Below, one piece after another: positions 31,689 to 44,026 of a stretch of 64,000 nucleotides of DNA. Numbering within the stretch: position 1 is the stretch's first letter; each line of letters starts with the position of its first letter. Source of the DNA: Stagonosporopsis chrysanthemi (lineage: Eukaryota; Ascomycota; Dothideomycetes; Pleosporales; Didymellaceae); contig JAFISE010000098.1 of assembly GCA_022560025.1 (NCBI GenBank), forward strand, positions 1 through 64,000. Direction: 5' to 3'. Made by a program: the position numbers and the translations under genes. The notes beneath the pieces were generated by a model, which ran no database searches, was not told where the DNA came from, and was given only the letters and a program-made list of their open reading frames with translations.

Positions 31689-32349
31689 GACTGTGGCTGC
31701 GCTGACTGGACGACTGAGGGGATTTGTAATCAAGGCGTCTTTGCGTATTGTCGTGTGGTGAGCGTCTTTTGTGTTTGCTATTGGCACTCGCTCTCGAAGC
31801 TCTCGACAGTTCCACCGCAGCTCGGGTTATGACATGCGACCAAGCCCAAACCTGTCTAGCAGGAATGACGCTGCTGCCGAAGGGCCGACGAGCTTTGACT
31901 CGGTCTCCTCACGTCCACCACACGACACCTGCGACCGACGCTTCCCCCGCCACCACACCCCATTGCCTCTTCCTACTGCGCACACTGCACTCACTGCGGC
32001 GCGCACTTACTGATACTCTCATCGCGCGAAATCGCTCTGCGCGACGCGTTTTTCCATTGCGCGACAACAACACGTCCGAGCTTGGTGGAGACTGTCACGG
32101 AAGGCACGACACTGAAATCAGCAGGCGCATTCCCTGTTGCGCCTTCTGCTTCTTGAGAGACGGCGACTGCGCTTGCTTGCGCTTGGCCCCTAGCTAGAAG
32201 CTTACTCCAGCGCCGCTTTGCCCGCGCAGCTACTGCGAGCTGGCCTGGAGCCTCCGTAGAGAGATTGTGAACCTGCTTGAACCCATTTTTTAAGCTGCTG
32301 CACCCGTCATCGCGTCTGCATTGAGCCCTTCCCACCCGCTTCAGAGATC
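31689..32349. other. Divergent promoter region
   Basis: About 660 nt between the ZNF830-like gene and BYE1. Frames in it are short and overlapping. It should hold both promoters. Confidence 0.5.
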
Positions 32350-34999
32350 ATGGCTGGTAAGCAACACCCAGCGGCACGCGACAGGCGGTCGAGGCCGTTG
32401 CGCGCCCCTCCCCACCTGTCGGCATCCACGGCAGCCCCAACATTTGGAGCTGAGGCTAACACAGCGGCTGTAGACGAGACGCGCCGCTCTGGCCGTGCCA
32501 ACAAGGGCCACCACCGGAGCAGAGACCTCGATGAGCCTGCCGGCGCACAGAAGCCGAAGGGCAAGGCCGCCAAAGGCAAGAAAGCCGCAACTCCAGTCGA
32601 GACACCGACACAGTCCGTCGAGCCAGAAGACGGTGAAGAAGATGAAGAGACCATCTACCGCTGCGTCTGTGGCGTGCAGCGCGAGATCGGCGGACGCGAC
32701 ATGATCTGCTGCGACAAATGCGACGCCTGGCAGCACAACGTCTGCCTGGGCTTGCCCTCCAGCGCTGACTGGGGAGACAAGCCGTACTACTGCGAGCAGT
32801 GTCACCCCCAAGACCACAAGGAGCTGCTGGCTGCCATGGCGCGCGGCGAAAAGCCGTGGGCGCGCAAGAAGGGCTCCAAGAACAAGCCGCGTGCGAGCGA
32901 CGTCAAGGCCGAGTCCCAGACGCCCCAGCCGAGCAGTGCTCCCAAGGCTGAGTCTAAGCCCTCAGTCGAGGCGACCCCCACCCCGGCGCCCGCGGCAAAG
33001 GAAAGTTCCAACGGTGCGAAGACAAAGGTACGTGACTCGCCCAGTCTCGCGGGGTGCTCCTATGCTAACGACCAAACAGGTCGAAGAAACACCCAAGAGC
33101 GAACCCCAGTCTCCGGTTGGCGAGAAGCGCCGCCACGAGTCAAGTGCCGAGAAGGACACCAAGAACAAGAAGCGGCGCAAGTCGAGCCAGCCGCAGGAGA
33201 AGGCGACTGCCAAGGTGACCGATCTCGCGTCTCTTCCTGAGAACCAGAGGACCATCGCAGAGAAGCTGCAAGAGATGATGGCACCTCTGATCACAGATGC
33301 CTCAGATGCCAGAGGCTACCGCATCCCTGACGGTCAGACAGCGAAGTCGCTCGCCACACGCTTCGTCTTGGAAATCTGCCATGCTGCTGTCGAACACCAT
33401 GGCGAGCCATCCGGTCCAAACTCGCCTTTCGCCGAACGCTTGCGCGCCATCATGTTCAACGTCAAGAAGAACACTTTCCTCATCGATCGACTCTTGTCAA
33501 GCAGTCTGAAACCTGATGAGCTGACCACTATGGCAACTGAAGAGATGGCGAGTGAAGACAAGCAACGTGAATATGCCAAGATGAGAGAGGCTGCCGAGAA
33601 GCAGTTGATTCTGACAGAGGAGAGCGCTCCTCGAATGCGTAAGACTCACAAGGGCGACGAGCTTGTCGACGACGAGAACGCAGGCGACACCACCGAGTTC
33701 CGAGCACCGCAGTTGAGGGAGCGAGAGACTGAGGATGAGGAGCAGGGCGTGCGACCACACTCTCCCGGCCGCGATCGTCCATCTCAAACACCAGTCGATA
33801 CAGCACCCCCGCTTTCTGTCGACACAGACAGTGCACGACGGCCTTCGACCAATTTCGACATCAACTCAGTCTTTGACAAGGTCCGATCACCACAGAACAA
33901 TCAAAAGGCGTTCATTCCCCGCAGGCAGAGTTCGATAAACGAGAAGCCGCAGCAATCAGTTGACGATGCAGACGTCGATCGCCTGCTCAAGGACGAAGAC
34001 AACGATGTTGAGATGTCTGGCTATACCGCTGACCCCACTGTATGCTGGCAAGGATCCATCACAATGCAAGGAACAGAGCCTTTCGAAGCTGTCGCTCGGT
34101 TCGTCGCAGGCGGCGACTTTGGCCAGGTCGTGCCGTGGGAGAGGCTACTTACGAAGCAGGTGTCCATCCAAGGCCGTATAGAAAATGCCAAAGGCGATGA
34201 GTACATTCGCGGCATTGCCAGGTCAGAAAGTCATGAGGTCGCTGTCCTAGCAATCAACCCAGTCAACTCCGAAGGCCGGGCAGTGTTTGACCATTTATAT
34301 GAGTACTTTCACTCCAGGGGTCGTTGGGGCGTTGTTCCTATTGATGCCAATAGCGAGATCATGCGAGATCTCTACCTTATTCCAGTTGAAGCAGGCGGCA
34401 GCAACCTCTCGCCCTTCATCGACATGCTTGAGCACTGCACCATCGAGACACCTCGCAAGGACCACATGCTGCTACTTACCCTCATCGCCAAACTGCCTGA
34501 TGTCAAGTCTCAGGTCAACCCCGTAGACCAGTTTGGTAGCTACACACCGTCAGATGCCCCTGCTGGCCAGATGGCTCAGCCTGCACCACCCATGGTCGCA
34601 CCCCAGAATGGCCCACCTAACGGTCCCAGCCCTTCGCCAGTCCAGAACCCCCACGGCCCTCAGTATTCCCCCATGGCCGGCGGCTTCCCGCCTGCGCCCT
34701 ACGGCAACCCATATGCTGCACCACCTATGACCGCCGCACCTCTCCCACCCCAGCCTGCCGCAAACGCGCCCGCGCACCACCGCATCCCTAAAGCCCTCGA
34801 GATCCTAGGCCCATACATTGACTCGCCCGTCGTCAGCCAGATGCTCAACAGCTTCTCGCAGAACGAAGAGGTCGCCCAGAAGCAGATGTCGAGCCTCAGG
34901 GTCATCTTCGATCAGGTCCCCGAGGCCAGAGACAACATGCAGGTCCTCACGCAGCACCTGCAGCAGAAGAGCGAGCAGCCGCCACAAAACGCCTCGTAG
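32350..34999 (+). CDS. BYE1-like transcription factor (PHD, TFIIS central domain, SPOC)
   Basis: Two exons, 32350..33027 and 33080..34999 (donor GTACGT, branch TGCTAAC), give 865 aa. The PHD finger spans about 103-153 (YRCVCGVQ, CCDKCDAWQHNVCLG, YYCEQCHP) with the usual Cys4-His-Cys3 spacing, and binds methylated H3K4 in homologues. A TFIIS-like central domain covers about 270-390 (FAERLRAIMFNVKKN..), which in Bye1 contacts RNA polymerase II. A SPOC domain lies at about 560-700 (WQGSITMQGTEPFEAVARFV..). The C-terminal 150 residues are Pro/Ala-rich, then a helical tail. The order PHD-TFIIS M-SPOC is diagnostic of the Bye1/DIDO/PHF3 family. Expected role: nuclear modulation of transcription elongation. 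Confidence 0.93.
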
Positions 35000-35198
35000 A
35001 AGAGGCGTGATAGCTTTGTCGAGTCAAGGGAGTTGCCCGAGCTAGAGAAAAATACGCCGATACGGTCGTCGTCGAAGTACGACCTCCTCATGAACGCCTC
35101 GCGTATTTCGGAGAGGTGGCTGGCTCGAGGAGGTACGTGACGTAGAAGGAAACTTGGGGTGTATACGGGTGGGTGGGTGGATCAGTCGTTCGTTTGCA

Positions 35199-35219
35199 GT
35201 CTTGTCTTGTCTTGTCTTG
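35199..35219. repeat. TCTTG pentanucleotide repeat
   Basis: Four tandem copies downstream of BYE1. Confidence 0.85.
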
Positions 35220-36376
35220 ATACCCCCATATGAGGAAGGAAAGGAGCGCATGGGGGCTCTCTGTGTCGCATATCGATGTCGATGCCGTTGCCTCGTTATC
35301 ATATGCCAAGTCTCGATCGTCGGGGTGCGTTTTTTGGATATTGAAATGATTATTGCTTCTGTACGCTTCCTACTTCCTAACATCCGAAAGTTTTTCCCTT
35401 ATTCTGCAGTATCTGTCTCGCCTAGTGCAAGCTTCAATATCCTCGCCGACTTGGTGTCTTGCGGCTTGTGTTCGCTTCAAGCATCCGCCAAGCTCGCTTC
35501 ACGGTTCGCTATCTTCGACGCGTTTTTCCGCATCTGGAGTTCGGACAGTCTTGCCGCGCTACTTCGTACTCTGCAAACGTCCGCTGTCATCACGCGTCTC
35601 TGCCCTGCGACGATGGAGATTCTGCTTCGCGCCGGCCAATCCAGTCAGCTTTCTGAGAGGGCATAGTTGAAGACGATTCCGACTTCCCGGCTCTGAACCG
35701 TTGGGATGTCTGATGTCGTGTACTAAGAAGCTAATCGCGCCATGTCGCGCACAGGAGAGTGTAGGGTTGGTGGTGCGCCGTCAACCCACCATGGACAGGC
35801 ACAATCACCACCCTCCATTCCCTTCCCCTCCCCTCCTCTCTCTACAACACAGTACCGTACCTCGCATCTTCCCCCCCCCGCCCGCCCCTCTCCCCTGTTT
35901 ACCTGCGTCCCCCACCCCAAAACCCCCCTCGCTCGCCACACCTTCCGCAACCTCACCGCCGCGCCCCCAAAAAAAACAAACCTGCCTCACCCGCTCACCG
36001 CTCCTGCCCCCTCGTACCTGCCTCCCACGGCCGCTATCACGGCCGCTAGCAAAGCACACCACTCTCCTTCCAGCCACGAGGCCCGTTGTGCGCGTCCGCT
36101 CCTTCTGCGCCGCGTCGGGCCGTCGAGGGGGTGGGCGAATGGGAGGGGGGGAGAGGATGGCGAGGACCAAGACACGGGAAGGCCTTTTTTCGACGGGGGA
36201 TGCGAAGTTGCCTGTTTGGGGGGGAAGGGGGATGTCATCGTCGTCGTCACTGTGGTACCTACGGTCTACCTACATGTTGTAGGAGGGAAGACAGGATGTG
36301 AGGAAGTGCATAGTTAGGGTAGGGTGGTTGGGCGGCGGTGTATGTACGGGGACATACACTGCCGACACGGCAGCCT

Positions 36377-36419
36377 TCCCTCCCTCCCTCCCTTGCTTGC
36401 TTGCTTGCTTGCTTGCTTG
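36377..36419. repeat. TCCC then TTGC tetranucleotide repeats
   Basis: About four TCCC units run directly into about seven TTGC units. A compound microsatellite in gene-poor DNA. Confidence 0.9.
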
Positions 36420-37967
36420 TCCTTGGTCTTGATCTCCATCCTCATCTCGATCTACATCCTCGTGGCAATGTTCACGCAGTCGCCTCTCCAGCATCCCCCA
36501 AGCGTCTACTGAGTACCTAATCAAACACCGTGTAACCGAGCAAGACAGCCGCCGAGCAATGTGACACGAATGCAGACAAAAGCCGCAGAAACACCCATAT
36601 GTGTGATTGGCCCGCGCCGCGGAGGGTGCATCCGTGCCGCAATCGACGGGGGAAAGGGGAGTTGCCCTTTTCAGGCGACAGGGACGACGGAACGGGGAGG
36701 GCGGAGCGGGAGGAGGAAAGGCGGCGGGGGGAGAAAAGAGGGTACCGTACCCTCTTCCCCTCCCCGCCCCTTTCCCTCCCTCCCTTTGCTCTCGCGCATG
36801 AAGACCACGTGCGGAAACAGATGCATGGACCACCGCCATACCGCCTTACTGTAAGTAGTACACACAGCCTTCTTTCCGCTCGCCACACATCCACGCCCAA
36901 GTTCGACGCTCCCACACGCTCCACCGACCGAGAAGCCAGTGGGCAGCGGATGCGCCCACCAGCATGGCGGCCGCCGTGCCGACCCCCAGGTGGCTGTCAG
37001 CGAGTACGTACATAGGTTATGTATCCCGGGTCCCGTCACAGCAGACGTCCCCGCTTCAAGGGCCGCGTATGTACGATACCGCACTTCCGTGGGCCCTGCT
37101 TTCTCGCTCTGCCTGTCTTCTCTTCCCTGAAATGTCCCCCACACTCGCGTGCTCAGGGCAGCGGGTACGGCATCCGCACCGTAATCGACGCTGGTCCCCA
37201 GACTTCCCTAAATGAGCGCTGGGGCGCGGGTGCGGTGTCCGCTGAATCATGCAGTGTAAGCGGCTGGGGTTAGTGCTTTTAGTGCTTAGGTGTTGAGCCA
37301 TGGGTGCGAGAGAAATGCTGAGTGGGAGGGGGTGGGGGTGAGGTGGTGTGTTGTGGTGCGGATCGGTGTGGCGTTGACGAGAAAGATATGTGTGTACACA
37401 GTGAATATGGGAGAAAGCGTGTGGGCTGATTTACAGGATTCATGTTCAGAAAGGCTTTGTGAGTGGTGTTTGAGTTGGTTCAATTAGTATGACAACAGAT
37501 TATGTACATTGGAAATCTACAAGTCGCGCACATTGGTATGAGTCGTAAACCGTTCCTGTGCGGAAAGTGAGGACATGTACGCAGTAGCAGCAATTGCGCA
37601 ACCGGTCGTCAAGTTTCTACTTTGGTTTGACTGACGACAGGTTGTCGTTCGGCAGTTATCCTTGGACAAATGCAGCGCCCAGACGGCTAAACGGATCGGT
37701 TCAAAGCAATCCAAAGGGGTTTTTTTGGAGCATTTACATCGCTGTGCCTTGGAACGCGGCTCGCCTTGGAACACGGCTCGCCTTGGTCTTTAGTGATGAT
37801 GTAGTCTCCGATCCGACTTGCGTTGCTCCGGGCGAAGCGCGATGAGTGGCTGTTAGTCATCGGATACGGAACCACCCCTGCAGTCCGAAATTTGCAGCCG
37901 CAGAAACCACGTGAGGTTCGCATCGGAGCCAACTGCCGATGTCTGATATACAAGTATAGCCCAATGC

Positions 37968-39727
37968 TCACAGATGCATCCATGCACCCACAAGGCCATT
38001 CATTCCCCTCTTCTCACCCCACCGCTTCAGCATCGCCATTGCGTTGTCCGTCAGTCCTTGCGTCGGCCCCAGGATCGCTACGACCACAACTGGCGTGACA
38101 CTCCTGATAAAGTCGAACCCGACGGTCTTAGTGCCTTCCAGGTGCCCAGCCGTCCTTATGATAACTTCCGCGGATTTAACAGCCTGGTCGAAGAGTGTTG
38201 AACTTGCTTGTGACGGTGGCGGTGAAGAGTGTATTGACTGGGGGCTTGTGCTTTGTAATCCTGGATCCTCGGTTTCTAATTTGTGCAGGAGGCGTAGTAG
38301 GGTCAGATGTACGGCCTCGTAGGTTGCGATGGTGAGCGCGATGAAAGAGTCGGGGAGAATCATGTTCTTGGAGCCTTCGAAAGCGGGCCTTGCGCCACTG
38401 ACAGACAAATTGGCCATGTTTGCCTCTACAATCTGGAGGCCCGAAGGCGGCTTCGCAAGATACGGATACGCCGCCGCCCATGCGTCCAGCTCGACGCTGA
38501 GTTTCTGTGCCTGCGTGCGACATGGTTCCAGATCGATACCTGGTGGGAAAGGTAAGTTGAAAAAGGCTCTTAAGCTGCCCTTGATGCCACACAAGCTGGT
38601 GCAGTCGGGCAACATCAGCATGATATCCGCAAGGTCGTGATGCGCGTTGCGCGGCATGTTGATAAATGGAATTGTCATCCAGTCTGGCGAAGAGAAAACA
38701 GAAGGCTTATTCAGGATGAGAGCCTTTTGTGCCTGTTGAAGCGTAAGCATACTGTCGGTGTCTTCTGAGTACTAACTTACATCTGACACCCGCATGGCCT
38801 TGAACATCGGCCACACGACTCCGGACCTGCAATTCTCAGGTCCCCGCATCTTGATAATCTCGCATGCTGCCGCTACATGGTGTAGCACACTGTCGGACGT
38901 AGTCCCCGCGTACACTTCGTACAGCCCCAGAATGATAGGGACCAAGATCTCCTCGTCGTCTGGAATTCGACCTGGACCATTTAGCCTCTCCAGTGACATC
39001 CTCTGCGCATTTAGAGACACTGTGTACCAGCGGTATGAATCCACTAATATGGTAGGATCATGATGGATCTTGGCGAAGAAGGCCATCGAGGCTGCACGTA
39101 TGGACAGCTTCACTGCAGGTTTGATGGCCTTGCTGTGTATTACTGGCAAATGTGTGAGCCATGGTATCTCGGGGCTATAGTTCCGAGTGGTCTGGTTCAG
39201 CTCGACAAAATGCAGCAGGAAGGCCATGTCGAGCGCATCGCCCTGTATTTTAGACGGCTGGTATAGCCGGGGTGCATGGTATTGGTATCGTATCGTTGCA
39301 ATGGCCTTCTCTGCGTCTGACGAGAACACATCATCCTCACTGGACGTCGCCGATAGAGGTAGACTGTGCAGCGAAGACTCCGAATCTGAAGGCTCTGACT
39401 TGGTGGTCAACGCCGAGTCTCTCCTACTAGATGAGGTCTGAGCTCGTGAGGCTTGGTTGCTTATGAGCACGATAGGTTTCGGCACTGCTTTCTTCTTTCT
39501 AGCTCGTGGTTTGGTGACTCGGTCGGTCATATCAATGATGACCGAGCCAACGATAGGACCCGAGCATTGTAGCCCCAAGCGCCGGCACTGGTTGCAGAAC
39601 TCTGGCGTCTCGTCGCACTATCGTATAGCTCTTAGTTCCCGGTCGATCTCCACAGGGCTGTTGTTGGTACCTTGACGCGGCGCTCACGGCATTGGGTGCA
39701 CGCTCTGCTCCTTTGGGCTTTGGGCAT
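37968..39727 (-). CDS. Zn2Cys6 fungal transcription factor
   Basis: Three exons on the minus strand, 39727..39671, 39617..38781 and 38732..37968, give 552 aa. The binuclear zinc cluster is split by intron 1: Cys10, Cys13, Cys20, Cys27, Cys30 and Cys37 (RACTQCRERRVKCDETPEFC, then NQC and LQC). A basic linker (KPRARKKK) and a Ser-rich stretch follow. The rest is the long helical regulatory domain common to this class (ASMAFFAKIHHDPTILVDSY, SVTPVVVVAILG). Such proteins bind CGG-containing sites as nuclear regulators. The target pathway is unknown, and the nearest metabolic genes are the aldehyde dehydrogenase and the MOSC reductase, several kb away. Cysteine spacing and phase support the first intron strongly. 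Confidence 0.88.
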
Positions 39728-40266
39728 GAGTAAGATGTTGGCAAGGTGTCACTGCACGTGGAAAGGGTGGAGCGAAAATGGAAGAGGGAATTCCAGCGAC
39801 GCGGACGGGCCGACGGTGTTGAATTGGCGGAAGAGCCATGCAGGTGTCATCATAGCACCCGCTAACAGCCACAGCCTAACGGGGGACGGAATGGTCTTCG
39901 GGGGAAGCTGCGACTCATCCGCGACTGGCTACAGAACTCTTACAGAGTGTGAAACTCTGTACGCTATGTTTGGGCCTGATTCGCGCATTGTAAACTATCG
40001 CAACGGTTATTTGTAACCGCGTGAGGGCAATCCGAGGTGATGCGGGTGGCTCCTGCGTTGCAGATCATGGACACGAAGTTGCGCCGAACCCGGCTGCATG
40101 CAGCCTGCAGGGCCGGACGAAACGGAGATGGAGGAAGAGGGGCAAGACTCTTTTGAAAAGTTGACAGATTGATTTGGTGATCGATCCTGCGCTGACATGT
40201 TTGGTTGTGCTTATTCATCAATGACTAAGAGTTGTTCAATTCTCACTGCGTGTTGACACTACGCTT
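39728..40266. other. Intergenic region
   Basis: About 540 nt. It holds the promoter of the Zn2Cys6 gene and the 3' flank of the next gene. No coding sequence recognised. Confidence 0.5.
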
Positions 40267-40581
40267 CTACAATTCGCCCTGCTCGCCCTTCTTCTTCCCC
40301 TCCTGCTGCAACTCCTTAATATGGCTGTCATGGTCCTTGACGTTTTGTCGGTCGGCCGCAATGTTGCTCTCGCCTGAGCTGGCTAGATCCTCGCGCCAGC
40401 GGCCCTTGCCCTCCTTCTGCTCCTTCAATTGCTCCTGCTTCTTCTGCTCGAGTTCTTCGGGTGTGCGGTTGCCATCCTCCTTGATTGCCATGCGTGGTGT
40501 TGTAGACAATGTGCGGCGCGCAAAGGGGGAGATGGAGGCTGTGACTGGGCGGAAAGCGGAGATGATAGCGCGTGGTGCCAT
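40267..40581 (-). CDS. Small mitochondrial-type protein, charged
   Basis: A single exon of 104 aa. The first 30 residues (MAPRAIISAFRPVTASISPF, then ARRTLSTTPRM) form an Arg/Ser presequence with no acid, typical of mitochondrial import. The mature part is almost all charged and helical (EELEQKKQEQLKEQKEGKG), followed by a well-defined RWREDLASSGESNIAADRQ segment and a Lys/Glu tail ending EQGEL. The central segment looks like one seen in a conserved but uncharacterised fungal mitochondrial family. I cannot assign a function. Confidence 0.75.
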   Translation of the reverse strand: MAPRAIISAFRPVTASISPFARRTLSTTPRMAIKEDGNRTPEELEQKKQEQLKEQKEGKGRWREDLASSGESNIAADRQNVKDHDSHIKELQQEGKKKGEQGEL

Positions 40582-40875
40582 GATGATGGTATTGTGGAAG
40601 ATTGATTTATTGAGGCGACTGAATTTGCGTGCTGGATCAGAATGTGGTATGAGTGGAAGGAAGAAGTTATGCGAGCAGACGAGTGCAGAAGTTGGAGCTC
40701 CAATAGCTCGTCATTGCTTGCTGTGACGTCATTCATGCCCTGATCCTCACCACCAAGATGCAGCCTGGAACACCCACACCTCTCTCCTGCCTCGGTTCCA
40801 ATTACTTCATTGCTTGTAAATAGTTTCGAAAGAGTTATCGATTTGACCAGCAGTCAAACTTACACTATATGTCAG

Positions 40876-42426
40876 CTACCGCGGTGCATCAACACCCATG
40901 TTGAAAAATACTGCTTTTGTCTCGGTGTAGTTCTCCAGCACGGCCTCACCACACTCACGCCCAAGGCCACTCTCTTTATAGCCACCGAACGGAATACTCC
41001 AATGGACAAAGTTAAACATATTGACCCACGCGGTGCCTGCCTTCAGCTTGTTCGTCATCCTGATCGCACGTTGGTAGTCGTTTGTGTGGATACCCGCAGC
41101 CAGACCATACGTTGTGTTGTTGGCCAACTCAAGCACCTCTTCCTCGGTTTTGAATTTCGTGACTGTAACCACAGGACCGAAGATCTCTTCCTTCACAATC
41201 TTCATCTCTGGTGTGACGTTTGTGAAGATAGTGGGCTGGATGAAGTAACCGCCGCCTGGAGCTTCGTGTGCCTTGCCACCCAGCGCAACCGTGGCGCCCT
41301 CCTTCTGCCCAGCTTCCAGATACCCGACGATCTTGTCGTGCTGTAGTTTCGAGTTCTGCGGGCCTTGATCTGTGCTCTCGTCGAAGTTGTCTCCTACGAC
41401 TACCTCCTTCATGCGTGCGGTGAAAAGCTCGGTAAACTTGTCATAGACGTCCTCGTGCACATAGATGCGGGTGCCAGCGTGGCAGGTCTGACCATAGTTC
41501 ATGTTGATGCCCCATGCGCTCCAGTTGACGGCCTTCTCAATGTCCGCGTCGGGGAAGATGATGTTGGGACTCTTGCCACCAAGTTCGAGTGTGACCTTCT
41601 TCAGGTTGGAGTCAGCTGCAGCGCGAAGGACAGCACGGCCAGTAAGTGTCGAGCCTGTGAAGGCGACCTTATCGATATCCATGTGCTTTGCAATGGCAGC
41701 ACCAACGGTCTTGCCGTAGCCGGAGACAAGGTTAACGGTACCAGGGGGGAAGCCGGCTTTCTTGATCAGACCGCAGATGTAGAGAGCATTGAGAGGTGTT
41801 GTCTCAGCTGACTTGATGACAACGCAGTTTCCTGTAACAATGGCCGGGGCGATCTTCCAAATGAACATCAGCAACGGAAAGCTGCTCGAATATTAGCATT
41901 ACTTCCTGGTCTCACTAATACAATTGACTTACTTCCAAGGAATAATCTGCCCACAGACACCGACTGGCTCTCTTCTGGTATACGCGAACGTGCCAGGAAC
42001 ATTGGAAGATGCAATACCAAGGACCTTGTCGGCCCAGCCAGCGTAATATCTGAGTGTACCAATTGAGCCCGGCAGATCAAGATTGGATGCTTGCTTCTTA
42101 GTCTTGCCAGTATCGAGCATTTCAATCGCAAGGATGTCGTCAAAGTGCTCCTCCATTAGATCAGCGAGCTTCAGCAAGAACTGGCCTCGTGCTGCGGGAT
42201 TCAGTTCTAACCATGCTGGATCATTCATGGTCTTCCGGGCAGTCTTCACAGCGATGTCAACATCGTCGGCAGATCCCTCAGATACTTCGATGATGGTCTT
42301 TCCTGTCCTGGGGTCCTCGACGGGGAAGGTCTTGTCCACCTTGGGCCTGACGAATTCGCCGCCGATAAACAAGCCCGTGTTAAGCTTGACCTCCCGACCA
42401 TTGATATTGAGGGTTTGGACAGACAT
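40876..42426 (-). CDS. Aldehyde dehydrogenase (NAD(P)+)
   Basis: Two exons on the minus strand, 42426..41933 and 41881..40876, give 499 aa, the normal ALDH length. It oxidises aldehydes to acids, probably in the cytosol since no targeting sequence is seen. The intron joins IIPWN with FPLLMFIWK, the conserved substrate-channel motif. Visible residues: cofactor-site KSAETTPLNAL, FTGSTLTGR, general-base Glu in LELGGKSPNI near 264, catalytic Cys in GQTCHAGT near 298, EEIFGPVVTV, and FGGYKESGLGREC. The first true ATG is at 42426 (MSVQTLNINGREV). A TATATA element sits about 65 nt upstream. Substrate range cannot be read from sequence; acetaldehyde-type activity is usual for this clade. Confidence 0.94.
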
Positions 42427-43289
42427 TGTGTTAGATGAATATCTTTTTCCTAGGAATACTACCAAGAGAGCAAAGAACAGAGCCTGGAGGGTATATAGTC
42501 ATTGCAAGACACTGCTCCAGACTTGAATGGTCGGCTATGCTGGATGTCCGTTGCATTCAAGGCTGGAGCTAGACCAATTCGCCGTGGCTTCATCCAGTCG
42601 ATGCTGTGCATCGATCTCACAGTGCGCGAATCATCATCGAGCCACCCATTAGTGGTCCGTAGTGAGTGTGTGAGCTGTGATAAGAGATTGGTTCTTTCAA
42701 AGATAGTTGTGGAGTCTACAGAAGCCGAACGCGGTACTCATTTGACGTATTGCGGGGTGTGGAAAGCGGGGTGGTACGCCAATGGACTTCTAGAATCCCT
42801 GTGGTGCAACGCTGACAGATCGAGAGTCTGAGTAGCCGATATGCCCGGTAACTTAAACAATGTGTGTGCAAACGCGTCAGCCACTTCAGCTCACATACTG
42901 GCAGCAGGGATGAGTTTTGAGTGGCACTGTGACGGTAACGCCTGCAGCTCTTGACTTGACAAGCGCTTGGCGCTTACACGTTGATCGCGCAGGTCCTTTT
43001 AATGTATATCTGTACTCATTGTTACTTCGCCAAAACGTCCTCTAGAACATTCAGTGTATAGATGCATCGCAGTCATGCCTCAAGTATCGCTATCGTGAGG
43101 ATCGGACGTATGGTGTCGTTCCTCCGTTCGGACGAATTCGTCGTTCGCCAAATCGCCGAGGTGTAATCCAACTTTCATGACAAAGACTAATCACGACTTT
43201 CAACGAAAAACCTCACAACCCAGCACTACAGACTTACAAGTGAGAAAACTACAGACACGCGTTGTATGATCATCTAGCCCTCATTAGAA
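42427..43289. other. Divergent promoter region
   Basis: About 860 nt between the ALDH gene (minus) and the FMP52 gene (plus). No coding frame was accepted. A TATA-like element for ALDH is listed separately. Confidence 0.5.
42492..42498 (-). promoter_or_regulatory. TATA-like box of the aldehyde dehydrogenase gene
   Basis: Reads CTATATAC on the minus strand about 65 nt above the start codon, which is a credible TATA distance for a fungal gene with a short leader. Confidence 0.45.
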
Positions 43290-44026
43290 ATGACGACAGC
43301 AGTGTTGGCCGGATCTACAGGCCTCGTAGTGCGTCGCATACCCAAACCTCACACGGTCTGGCCTTTTACTTACGACAATAGGGCTCCAATATACTTAGCC
43401 AGGCGCTCGCACACTCCTCTTTCGCCTCTGTCTATGCTTACGCACGCCGCGACCTACCCAACCCTACCGCCACAACGAAGCTGAATCCTCTCACATCAAC
43501 CGATACTTCAACATGGTGCGGCATATTCCCACGCGAGTCGAAGCCTAAGGTCTTCTTCTCTGGCCTTGGCACTACAAAGGCGCAGGCAGGCAGTATCGAA
43601 GCGCAGCGCAAGATCGATCACGACCTTAATCTCGAGCTCGCAAAGGCTGCGAAGGAGGCTGGTGTCGATACATACGTGCTCATTAGTGGTGGCAGTGCGA
43701 ACTCTCAAAGCAGGTTTGCGTACCTCCAAATGAAGGGACAGCTTGAGGATGACGTGAAGGCGCTTGGGTTCAAGCACACAGTCGTTTTGCGGCCCGGCCT
43801 GATTTTGGGAGGGAGGACCGACAGTCGGCCTGCTGAGTTTGCAGTACAAAGTGTCGCGAAGCTGTTCAGGAGTGTGACACCAAAGCTGACAGACTTCTGG
43901 GCGCAAGATGCGGCGACTATCGCTCGGGCAGCAGTTAATGCTGGTGTGCAATGCGTGGAGGGTAAGAGGGAAGACGGTGTCTGGGTGTTAGAGCAAGCTG
44001 AGATCGTTGCCTTGGGCAAAGCGTAA
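43290..44026 (+). CDS. FMP52: FMP52-like NAD(P)-binding mitochondrial protein
   Basis: Two exons, 43290..43328 and 43382..44026, give 227 aa. The 13-residue first exon encodes MTTAVLAGSTGLV and joins GSNIL, completing the Rossmann GxTGxVG nucleotide-binding turn. Downstream are VFFSGLGTTKAQAGS, the active-site-like YVLISGGS, and FKHTVVLRPGLILGGR, all characteristic of Fmp52, an atypical short-chain dehydrogenase on the mitochondrial outer membrane. The reaction is not known. The canonical catalytic Tyr-x3-Lys is represented by YLQMKG. The very short first exon is confirmed by the restored motif. Confidence 0.9.

Larger units (their letters stand above)
35000..37967. other. 3-kb region without a clear gene; C-rich and microsatellite DNA
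   Basis: Many short frames on both strands but no recognised domain. Between 35770 and 36000 the plus strand is very C-rich. Microsatellites include (TCTTG)n at 35199-35219, TCCC repeats at 36377-36392 and TTGC repeats at 36393-36419. Around 35399-35590 the minus strand holds two coding-like segments in one frame separated by a single TGA (see findings). The rest looks like non-coding or decayed DNA. Confidence 0.5.

Noticed and set aside
35701..36317. Two overlapping plus-strand frames of about 190 codons in C-rich DNA
   Set aside because: Pro/Ser/His low-complexity translation of a pyrimidine tract. All frames lack stops because the DNA is biased.
36270..36924. Minus-strand frames of 189 and 135 codons
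   Set aside because: They run through TTGC and TCCC microsatellites and show no domain. Stop-poor because of repeat composition.
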